Source of the DNA: Eucalyptus grandis
Lineage: Eukaryota; Streptophyta; Magnoliopsida; Myrtales; Myrtaceae
Length of the DNA stretch: 64,000 nt
Direction: 5' to 3'
Assembly: GCF_016545825.1 (NCBI RefSeq)
Contig: NC_052612.1
Location: 52,125,738 to 52,189,737, forward strand
Shown in pieces: positions 38,536 through 48,574 of this stretch. Below the pieces are notes generated by a model that was given only the letters and a program-made list of their open reading frames with translations, was not told the DNA's origin and did not search any database. The first letter of the stretch is position 1. Every line of letters begins with the position of its first letter. Position numbers and translations under genes: made by a program.

Positions 38536-38808
38536 TTAAGGGTTTATGACTTCAGGTACCATTTCGTCACCTCCGTCATCGTGACCAGGTGGACCATCAA
38601 ATCCTCTTAATGGTCCAATTAATTCACCATTTAATAAGACATACCAGGCTACAAAATGATGAGGGACAAGTAATGGTAATCCAACGTAGACCCAGGTAGT
38701 AAAACTCCACTTGATATACACTCCTGCGAATCCGGGTATATGTACATGTTGATAGTCATAATAGTAATATAGAGGTACTCCAAAACGCAGTGCGGGAGGG
38801 GGATCCAT
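38536..38808 (-). CDS. Unrecognised 90-residue protein, with spliced leader exon upstream
   Basis: The start codon lies one base after a good acceptor (TTTTCTAAATTGTAG, AG at 38811-38810). The intron would begin at the GTACGAGC donor near 38969, so the gene has a leader exon (about 38970-39345) and one coding exon. The protein begins MDPPPALRFGVPLYYYY and has a mostly hydrophobic aromatic stretch (KWSFTTWVYVGLPLLVPHHF to about residue 62). It ends in a Gly/Asp-rich tail (GPPGHDDGGDEMVPEVINP). One membrane span or a small organelle-membrane subunit would fit, but I know no family. The clean frame and splice geometry favour a real gene; a chance frame is possible. Confidence 0.5.
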   Translation of the reverse strand: MDPPPALRFGVPLYYYYDYQHVHIPGFAGVYIKWSFTTWVYVGLPLLVPHHFVAWYVLLNGELIGPLRGFDGPPGHDDGGDEMVPEVINP

Positions 38809-38864
38809 CCTACAATTTAGAAAATAAAAGAGTGAGTCATAGCCCGACAAATGAAATCTCGACT

Positions 38865-39345
38865 ACTTTTTGTATTTTTCCCGCTTTTCTCGCCAGACAA
38901 ACAGTATGAAGTATTGCTGTAACGGAGAGCGCACAACGCCGAAACCACATAAACAGGGAGAAGCTCGTACCTTCACCAAATGGCCGAGCCTGGACTGGTC
39001 CTTCAAGCAAGGACCGAACTCGGATCCCGCAAAAGAGATGGAATTTGATTGATGGAAATGACTGAGATCACTAAATAAATCAAAAGGACAAAGATGAAGA
39101 GGAAGAACGAGGACGAGAGAAAGTCGAAGACGAGCAAGACCTCGAACGTTTGGGCGCCTGAGAAATGAAGTCTTAGACACGCATTGAGGTTTGCGTGAGA
39201 GAGAGAGAGAGAGAGAGAGAGATCGCGGGGCTTGACAAATGGGGGGTGGAGGTTTTTTTTTTTTTTTATAGGGGTTTGAGGTGGGGCCTCTCCACAACAA
39301 ATGGAGAAATTTCTCCAATAAATGAATTCCACGTGCCCCGCCCAA
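38865..39345 (-). other. Leader exon and first intron of the 90-residue protein gene
   Basis: The minus strand has a GA/CT microsatellite (about 39197-39222), then a leader ending CCATTTGGTGAAG and a GTACGAGC donor. It corresponds to the block at 34950-35560, with GGATCC and CTTGAAGGACC-type words in the same places. The leader is probably untranslated, because the first usable ATG comes after the acceptor at 38810. Confidence 0.55.
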
Positions 39346-39377
39346 AGACCAAAGAATTTGTAATTCGGTGACATAGT

Positions 39378-39752
39378 CTTTTTTTTCTTCTTTTCATCGA
39401 ACTACAAATTTCTTTTGTCTTTGAACAAGTACAACCTATCTCGACGTGACATCACTCGTTTTCTTCTTTTCATCGAATTACAATTTTTTTTTTAATCTTT
39501 GGACAAGCATATGTCAACCCCAATTGATATGAAATCGCCTTTTTTTCTTCTTTTCATCGAATTATAAACTTTTTTGTCTTTTGATAAGCGCATCTCGACT
39601 CCACAGCGACTTTTTTCTTCTTTTTATCGAATTACAAAGTTTTTTGTCTTTGGACAAGCGCATGTCGACCCGGTTGATTTGATATCACCTTTTTTTGTCC
39701 TTTTCATTGAATTTCATTTGCCATTTTTCTTTGGTCTTTGGACAAGATATCT
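39378..39752. repeat. Tandem repeat, about five units of 70-85 bp
   Basis: Each unit carries TTCTTCTTTTCATCGAATTA, then TTTTTTGTCTTTGGACAAGC and a CGACCC-like word. Copies start near 39388, 39462, 39548, 39617 and 39698. The units have diverged and no reading frame is conserved. Confidence 0.75.
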
Positions 39753-42296
39753 ATGCCATGACTCATAGTGCATTGTCATGTAATTCAGGCGACGGAGCAC
39801 CTTCTCTCTAGCCTTCTGAACTAAGATTTTGAGATGATATGGCCAAGCATTTGTTCTCCTCGTCCCATAATAAGGAGAAAACATAAAAAAGATTAAAGAA
39901 ACGGAGCATTCTTGAATCGAACCACAAATACATATCAGTAGATCCTGTTTTAAGTTTGGTTAAGCATCATAATAAGAGAGTCAGAGGGTGGAATAATGCG
40001 TATTTAAGTGGCGGCCAGCGTAGGCCTTGGAAAATAGCAACAAAGAAGGCTTTGGAAGTTCGTGGATGGACCCATTTTCAAGTAACCAAGAACAAACCCA
40101 TTTCAAGGATTCATCGGCATAGCTGATTTTTAATTGCCTACCAAGAATTGGAGCAAATTGGAGAGATCAAGCAGTATAGTCATCGCCCTCAGATTGTCCG
40201 CAAACGAATCAATCTTTGGTTTGGACAGCTCAGGCATAAACACAAACAGTCAGAAGTCAGTCCAAAAGGATGCACGCCTTGGTTGCAATACACCCTTTTC
40301 GCTACTTCAGGCGCAGCAAAGATAAAACACATAAATGGGAGCTAGCTAAGTCCGAGCATCTTCAGTTTTTTTTTATACGCACCTTCGAGGACCGGCTCAA
40401 TGCGGTGTTGCTAGCTTCCGAAAGGGAGATGTTTTATAAGCCCAAAACCTGGGGTCGATTTGGCGTTGCAAAGGTTGATCTTGGCCGTTTGATCTTTTCT
40501 TGCGTTTGAGTGCCGTCAAATGGGAGCCGGGGGTGTCCTATGGAAGACCGTACGACTCGTGCTTCCTCAACGTCCTCACTTGTGTGGACTTACTCCAATT
40601 TGGGTAAGGTTAGACTGCGGACTCCATGTCCGTAAATGATGGCCTAATGAGCTTTTGATGGGGGTTAGTTTTCGAGCTCAGACTCAAATCTTTGTACTCT
40701 TAGTTTTGCAGAGAAATGTTAGGTTGAAGTTGTGAGTGAGGCAACATAGATCATGTTTGACCTCATTACAGGTCTTTAGTGAGACTTGTCTGTTGGTATC
40801 GTCATAATCATTTGATTTTATTATGATTGTTTTGGTTCTTGATAGATAGAGTACAATCAACCATCTCTCAAACGAACACGTTCCTTTAGCAAGAGAGAAC
40901 ACATTGCTTTTGATTTTACTAATTGATTGTTGAAATGAATTTAGGATTGCAATTCTCGTGGTGGCTAAAGATTTACTGATGAATTTGTGAAAACTGCCAG
41001 CCATATATTAGCAATTTAGCGCTAAAATGATCTAATGAATTCGCCCTCGAATCATTAAATATACATGTCTTGCGTGTTTTTTTTTTTTCTCTCTATTGGG
41101 CACTAGATTGTTCCTGTGCGTGTGTGTTTTCGGACCGATCGAACTTGTAGTCTCCATGTATGATAAATAAAAGTATCACCATGGTGTTTCAATTGGCGAA
41201 ACCACCAAAAATCTGAAAGCAAGAAAAGATGATGCTAAAAGAGCCTCCGTAACATGTGGACCCCTGAAAAAGATAGCCTTCAAATTAGATTGTCCCGTTC
41301 AAAATGCTTTTCTCTAATGAGTTCCCATTAAATCTTCTCGGAAGAATCTTAACTTCTAATCGAGGTAAACCGAAAATGCGTCCTTTATCCTCTACACCAG
41401 TTTGGAGAGGCGAGCTCTTTCGGACGCTGAAGCAAAAAGAGATCAAGCCCGTGTCGGTGCGCAATCTTTGACCAACTAGCTCAAGATGAGCAACATGACG
41501 AGGGAAATTTCAGTGGGTTAAATCGAGCTTTATGTCGAATGGTTCCCATGAATAGAATTACAGTTGCAAAAGAGAGAGAGGTGAAGTGACTTCTTTTCTT
41601 TATAAATTCTTATGACTAACTTGACCAAGGAAGCAAGATCGGACATTGGGGGCAGCTGATACATTCGACAGGACTCGTGATGTTCCTGCGCAAATGTAGA
41701 TGCGACTCATACGAACGTGAACAGGAAACGCCTACGCATGATTTCATGCAACCACGCATGTTTTCAAATTCTCTTTGCTTCTTTTCTTGTTGTCTTCCCA
41801 CTTCGTGATTGGCCCCGTCTTATATTTTTCCACCATTCGCATCTTTCGAACCGATGCTTTCTGAGGCGCCTTTAGCTTTATCTAGTGCTTCGTTCTTGAT
41901 AAAAGCGTAACTTGGTGGCGAATCACTAATGATCTTTTTGGATGATTGAATGGTGCTAAAACTAAGTCGAGCACTGTCCATATGCAATGTACTTGGGCCC
42001 GTGAAAGCCAACCGAGTTCTTGCAGCTCAGGAGACTTCTAGTGATGCAGCTCGCAAGAGGTTTTTTGTCTCGTCGTTCTTCTAACTAGCATTTTATAGAA
42101 TCGCGTTGAAACCCGCTAGCGCTCTTTGAATTTCTTCTTGAAAAATTGCTCAATTTCTCAGTTTTCTATTTATGTTCTGTTTATACAAAGCCTTTACATG
42201 GCCATTCTACATGTTCGCTCATGTGCTTGTTGAGTGACACTAAACTCTACTTTTGTGATTACTACACAGCAAGCAACATTGCATAACTATGCCATA
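39753..42296. other. Start of duplication block A, non-coding
   Basis: From about 39830 the sequence parallels 56715 onward (for example 'ATTAAAGAAACGGAGCATTC' versus 'ATTAAAGAAACAGAACATTC', and 'TAATAAGAGAGTCAGAG'). Around 41930-42060 there is a partial module M. No gene was recognised. Confidence 0.5.
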
Positions 42297-45200
42297 TGTC
42301 GCGACCTACCCTCGGGGGGAGGGAACGAGTTTAGGGGTATTGCCTAAAGGACAGACTTAAACCCATGATTAGGCGCGAGCTCTCCCAAGCCCATACCTCG
42401 CGAGACATCGGGATATTCTAAAGAATTTCGCAAAAAGAAGTCGCCACTAGCCTATTGGGGTCGGCTAGAAACCAAGTAAGGTGGGAGTGTACCTCACTTC
42501 CTACGCAACCAGAGAATCTAGAGTCGGGGACTTGATTACACTAATTGATCAATTAGTGCCATTTCGGTATCTAATTTTGTTCATTTCAAAAGAAAAGATT
42601 TTTATCAGGCAGTTTGGATTGATTTTACCCACTAACATGTGAGGTGATCATACGGGTGCACAATCATTAAAATAACAATTAACAATGAAAGAAAGCGATT
42701 AAATAAATTGCATGAAAGAGCAAAAATTTAACATCAAAGAAAAGATAAATACTAATCCTAACTAGATTAAAGAGAAGCTAAAATCAACATATCAATATTG
42801 TGCATTCAAAAGGCATTTGTTCCTAAAGACAACTGAAACCTTAAGGTAAAGCCCCAAAGGCTTAGTCAATTTTTTTAGCACAACTCTAGAGTTAAGAAAT
42901 TTCCATTTTTTTTATTAAAAAAAGCTCATAAAATCTTTTTGCAAAATTTTTCAAAAGAAAATCTGAATTTCCTGACATTTTCCAATTTTTTGATTTTTTT
43001 TTAAAATTTTTTAATTAAAAAACGAATTTTCAATTTTTTTGAATTTTTTTTGTTCTTTTAATATATTTTCTTAATAGTTAATATTATTATAATCGGAAAA
43101 CGGGTCCGGACCGGTAAACCCATGCCGGTCCTCTGGCTTCTTGACACAAACTCGGATTGAAACTAAAAAAGACGAAATCGACTTCTTAAAACCCATTGTT
43201 TTTTTTTTCGTTCTTTATATTAATATTAATATTTTAATCGATTTTTTTGTCTTTTCCCTATTTCATCTTTTTACTACGTCTCTTCTCTGTGGCTTTCCTT
43301 CCCGAAGCTAGCTTTTGTGTTTCACTTTTTCTGCAATTTTTCTTTTTTTCTTTTCTTTTTTATTTAATTTTCTTTTAAGTGCGCTTACAACTTTTTCCAA
43401 CGCACAGAATACTAAACTATTCAACTTCAAACGCCCCGACTTTCGACAACTCGTGTACACACGAGAATAATATCCGCATCATCGACAATCCCCGGTCACC
43501 ATCACTGATCACCATCACTGGACTAACTCCACCAAACCCTTCGAGCTGGCATTTCGAACCGCCCAGCAAGCAAAAAGATGGGCTGGAGAAGGAAAAGTAT
43601 GGCTATAAACCCGAGAAAACCTCACTCCAAGGCTAACAAGTCGATTAATAACGTGACGACACGCAAATACATCTTTGAATTTGGCTAAACTACCTCCCAA
43701 ATTTCGTTAAACCTACCAAGCCCATTGCTCACAACTCACCGCCATTTCAACGCCAACTTCTCTTCTCATGAACATTTACACACAGTTTTTTTCCAGTAAA
43801 AGGAGAACACCCATGGATTTACAAACCAACGCATTCGATTTTCAAACAGAAAAAATGCATGGCCATAAACTCACATCTCAGGAAAACAAACGTAGACTAC
43901 TACATGAACTAAAGTCAAAAGTTATGACTTTTCTAAAATAATCAGATGTTTTGATTTGAAAGACCCTCTTCGAACGAGGAGGCAGCTTCGCAGTCGACTA
44001 GAATGCACAGCACGGAGATAGGTTTACACAGTTTTCGTTCAAGCGTTTCATCGAGCACGTAGTGGGCAAGAAATGAGGAAAACGACGCTGGTCGCTTCTT
44101 AGGACTCGGACTTAGACCTAGACCCGAGTGAACACATGGAAACGCTCAACATCAAACAACTTGACTCAGCTAGACCCAATAAACTCAAGAATCAGAGGAA
44201 ACTCGCTTGGCTATTCCATCACCAAAACAGGGCAGTGCCGAGAGAGTTCATGGGAATGAGTTTCAGTCATAAACCCCTACTCGGCTCGAAGACGGCAGCG
44301 CGAAGGCCAGTTCGAGACAAATCGAACTTCAGTCGACCACCTCGCGATATCCCCGAGCCGAGATCCTTGGGAACGAACAATTTGGACAAAAAGGAAACTC
44401 ACCGGAAAATGCCGAGATTTGGGAACGAGAAGTCTTGCTCTCGAGGGCGTCGGCTAGAAGTCAGCAATTAGCCTCGAGGAGGGGCGAGCAATACTCCACC
44501 CAAGTAGCTTCTAACTTTCTCCCTAATCGTCTCCTTCTCTCATGCTCGCTCCCTGCTGGTTTTTTTCTTTCTTCCTCAAAAGAAAAAAACAGCCGTCAAC
44601 CCCCTCTTGTTTTTCTCTCTCCTTTTAGCTTCTCCTCAGTTCCCTTGGTTTCTCACAGTTCCAGAAGAAGGCCGTCGGGGAGCCGGATCCCGTGCACGGT
44701 CGAGCCTCTCTTTGGCTCTCGACCCTCTCTCAAGTACTCCAACTCTTACTCTCGAGCACCTCTCCCGCTCCAGCTCTCACTCTCCAGGATTTCTCTCGCC
44801 CAAGCTCTCACTCTCAAGCACCTCTTTTTTCCTCTGCTACGTCTGCTTTCTTTTCTCTCTATCTTCTGTTCTCGTTCTTTCTCCGTCTACTTCAGATCCG
44901 GGTTTCGGGGAAACGAGCGGCGGCTGGTGTGATCGGTGGCGGCACGGCTCGAGGGAGACTCAGAGCGGCGATGTCCGGCGGAGGAGGGCTCCGACTGTTG
45001 GCGCGGTGGTCGTCGCAGCTGCAGGTGCTGCAACGGCGTCACGGCTTCGAGCTGCTAGTGGTCGCTACGGCGTCAGCGACGAAGCTGGTCGCAGGAGCGG
45101 CGGCGGCACGGCGAGGGGACTAGGAGCGGCGACTCGGACGACCTCGGGTTGAGGTGACGAGGCCTCCCTTCTCGGATTCTTCCCCGACCTCATTTCTCCC

Positions 45201-45966
45201 TCTCTCCCTCCGGTTCCTCCTTTCTCCCTTTGTGGAGTTCTTCTTTTTTATTTGGTTAATACCATGAAAAATCCAAACTGACACTACCCATGAAAAAATT
45301 TACCCCAAACTATTTTTTTTATCATGAAAATCCCCAAACTGGTACACCTGTGACAAATTTACCTCGACTGACCATAAAAAACCCTATATTTATACATTTA
45401 TGACAAATTTACCCCAAATTAATTTATTCGACCGCAAAAAACCCCAAACCGATAAATTTGTAACAAATATACCCTTCCCTAAATTTGATTAATATCATAA
45501 AAAAATCATAAAAATTATAAACTCCGACAAATGGATCATAAAATCCCAAATTAGTATACTAGTCAATGTCATTTAACTTAATAATTTGATAATAAAATTT
45601 AACGAAAAAACTAGCTACAGGTAAATTTGTCACAAGTGTACCACTTTGGGGTTTTTCAAGGTATTAACCCTTTTATTTTCTCTCGCTCCAACCCCTCTGT
45701 TCACTGTCCTCCTGCCACCCCCTGCTGCCCCTGTTTCTGTTCTGTTTTGCAGGTCCGCATGCGAAGGAGGAAGACAGCCAGGCATGGGCTGGAGGGGAAA
45801 AGAAGCTGGGCCGGGCCTAGGCCAGATTAGGCCCAACTCGACCCCCTTAAGCATTTTTGTTTTTTGTTTCGTTGTTTTTTTTTTTTTTTTGTTTTTTTTA
45901 GTGACTAATTTCTAATTTTGTACACGATTAAGTCCTAAATAAAATGGCGAAATTTAGGTGTCAACA
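42297..45966. mobile_element. LTR-retroelement-type insertion (solo long LTR or deleted element), 3.67 kb
   Basis: It starts TGTCGCGACC, ends GGTGTCAACA and is flanked by the 5-bp duplication CCATA (42292-42296 and 45967-45971). The paralogous locus at 57469-57473 has a single CCATA in matching flanks (GCATTGCAT..GTGCCATA then CATATTCAACC), so it is a natural empty site. No integrase or reverse transcriptase frames, and no internal pair of LTRs, are visible. The TGTCGCGACC start and large size suggest a long solo LTR of a Ty3/gypsy (Tat or Athila-like) element. A GC-rich part at 44430-45180 gives spurious overlapping frames. Confidence 0.75.
45254..45670. mobile_element. MITE nested in the LTR-type insertion
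   Basis: It begins GGTTAATACCATGAAAAATC and ends so that its reverse complement reads GGGTTAATACCTTGAAAAAC, a clear terminal inverted repeat. Subterminal words CCCCAAACTGGTACAC and TGACAAATTTACC repeat inside. It has no coding sequence. It lies wholly within 42297-45966, so it either arrived later or was carried in the older LTR. Confidence 0.7.
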
Positions 45967-46252
45967 CCATATGATCCATATTCAATCCATTAGTATTGAT
46001 TTGGTTGTCGTTTATTGAACTTAAATTTACAAATAAATGAGAATAAATGTATCTTCAAATGTATTAGAATAATAAAATCAATAATGATTTCAATAAAATA
46101 TCTTAAAATCAATTTCTATTATTCTTTTCAAACATTTATCACTCATCAAGTACGATGATCAGGACCAAAAAAAAAAAAAAAACAGTTCGATGATCAGAAT
46201 TGCTCTCTCCTCTCTAAAGTAGGAAACTCATCCACCCATATTGACCCCTAGC

Positions 46253-47241
46253 TAGGGGTAAGTATCGGTCCAAGGGTTGATCGACTCAACTTGGTCAGTC
46301 TCGATCTGATTACTAAGGGGATTGGTCTGGTCCTTGATCCTAATACCCCTTGACCCTAAACTGTGCGAGTTGTTCTTCGGCCTAAGACTTTAGAGTTGGT
46401 CCAACTTAGACCAACGTCTAACCTAAAACAACCCTGTATATATTATATATAACATCATTATGTAGATATATATATCAATAAATATTAACCTTTGCACCTC
46501 TGTCTCTGCTTCTAACCTTTCTTATGTGAATTTTCCGTTTAAATTAGAAAGTAGAAACCGGCCTAGATTCAACCAAAAAAGGGAAATATTAGAAACCCTC
46601 TTTGCTTGCCTTACTCGCTGCTTGCCTCATGACCACAGATCAGCTAGTGAAATCCCTTGTCCTCTCTTTGCCTGCCTCACGATTGTAGCTTAAAAATCAC
46701 AAATAGAGATTTCTTTGTTATTTTAGCTAATATTTATATTTGATATGTACTGATATTTACTGTTTAATTTTTCAGTGTTGCATTGTTGATGGATATGTCA
46801 TTTCCAATCGTATGTTTTTTTTTTCTTTTTTTGGTGACCTGGAAATCACCGTACAACCGGCAGCCGGCGGCGTAAATCCGAGGCGAACTGAGTCACCACC
46901 ATAGGCTCAAGCCGCGGGTGAGTCGCGCAATGGGGACGCGGGGTTTTGAACCCCTTCCCCCGGATGGGGGAGTAAAGTTCTAGCCATTGCGGTCACCGCG
47001 GGCGGTGGTTCATTTTCAATAGTATGTTCTCTTTTTAAGGAATACAAAAATAAAACTAAAAAAATAATCAGTTGGCCTTAGATTGACCCTAGAATCGGAT
47101 TGGACTCATGAGATCGGTTTGATGCTCGATTCAAGGCTTAGGATCGGTTACTGGTTTCAAAAATTGAGAACCAACACTATGTGTGAGTTAGTCATTGAAT
47201 TAGGTGTTGGAACAAATCAATCCGGACTATGCTAACCCCTA
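46253..47241. mobile_element. hAT-like element carrying a nested SINE
   Basis: The left end TAGGGGTAAGTATCGGTCC pairs with the inverted right end (reverse complement TAGGGGTTAGCATAGTCCGG). The contents resemble the small element at 12981-13356 (ATCGGTT/GGTCC-rich). I could not match 8-bp flanks, so the superfamily call rests on the tips. The SINE at 46817-47009 interrupts it. Confidence 0.5.
46817..47009 (-). mobile_element. SINE with 19-bp target duplication
   Basis: Read on the minus strand it starts ACCGCCCGCGGTGACCGC. It carries an A-box-like AATGGCTAGAACTTT and a B-box-like GGGGTTCAAAACCCC, and ends in an A-rich tail (T-run on plus at 46814-46832). TCATTTCCAATCGTATGTT (46798-46816) and TCATTTTCAATAGTATGTT (47010-47028) flank it and differ at two positions. 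Pol III boxes, A-tail and long target duplication together identify a tRNA-derived SINE. Confidence 0.85.
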
Positions 47242-48574
47242 CGGGCCCTACCTGACAAATGATGAGACATATATGAAGTGAAGTCTATGGGAATTGTTGC
47301 TTCTTGGAGATTGAAGCTTTTTCTGCGATGTGATGCGGTGCTTTACAGGATGAAGATCCCACCCGTCTCCGAGTAGCCATCGAGGCGAGGATCCAAAATT
47401 GGCAATGTTCGAATTTACGTTTATATTCAAAAAGTTATATGTCGGTTAAAAAATTGTGACAAGATATTTTATTCTTCATTTATTTTTTGTTCAAATTTCA
47501 ACTCAAAACAGATAAACATTCAATCTCAAAGTAGGATTGAATTTGTGGAAAAAAGTTGATAGCATTCAAACTTTTATTTTCCAATTTTTTTATACATATA
47601 TTTTAGTTAAATTTTCAATTAAAACTTTCAGGCTCGACAAATGTTTTACAAAGTATTTTTCCACGCTTTATGGATATAACCTTAAATAAGATATATGTCA
47701 AAGTAACTGATATTACAAGTGCGTTTGTTTTACGAAAAATTCAATATTTTGAAGAATATTTTCCTAAAATGATTATTTGTATTACTTACAAAAATGAATC
47801 AATAAAATATTTTCATCACCTATAAAAATAATTAGTTATACATTTTGTTGTCGATAATGAAAATATTTTCTATTAACTAATTTTTCTAAACAATATAACC
47901 AATTAATTTTCTGCCAAATCTTAAATTTTCCGTGAAACAAATATACCCTAATAATAGACGAGATTACATTTACCAACGAGTAACTAGTTACAAATTGCTC
48001 GAGCAAGTCCAGTAAGTTTAGTACTTGCTCGACTTACAAATTCCCAGATAAATTGTGTGGAGATAACAAAATTTGCAAATTATTTAATTGAAATTTTTCC
48101 GCTTTTTCATCGATAGTTTGTAATTTTCGCTCTCTGTTATTCTTTTATTCCAGCAAAATGATTTGATCATTTTTAATAAATGGGTAATTTCTCGAATGTG
48201 TTCATAATTTCACGTGAGTAATTTTCTTTTTTTAAATACTAATTAATTTCTCAAACGCGATCAGATTTGATATTTTCGCCCATGCCTTACAACGGAAATT
48301 CGAACATGAATGGCGACGAAAAGAGAGGACCAACTTCCAGAAATAATCACAAAGTTCTTCCCTGGCAAGCAGAACACACATCTTTTCTTATATTTTGGAA
48401 TGTTTAAAAGCCGCTAATCACATCTGTTCCAAGGAAGGTAGGAGACCTCGCTAATCATCTGAAGAGAAACATCCCGGCATAGAAGACTCGTTTATACGGG
48501 GCTTGAGCCTCGGCACTCCCGAGTAACCTCGATAAACATGAACACACAGAAGACTTTAACTGATTTTGCCTTCC
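47242..48574. other. Downstream flank of quinone oxidoreductase copy A
   Basis: Non-coding. From about 47960 it parallels 57740-58277 downstream of copy B ('AATAAATGGGTAATTTCTCG', 'CACGTGAGTAATTTTCTTTT', 'AGAGAAACATCCCGGCATAG'). The end nearest 48575 is presumably the 3' UTR. Confidence 0.55.

Noticed and set aside
44435..45152. 165-, 181- and 143-codon plus-strand frames
   Set aside because: They overlap in different frames, are low-complexity and lie within the LTR-type insertion; no retrotransposon or host domain is visible.
46245..47249. 8-bp target duplication for the hAT-like element
   Set aside because: The flanks CCCCTAGC and CGGGCCCT do not match, so I kept the element on its inverted ends only.
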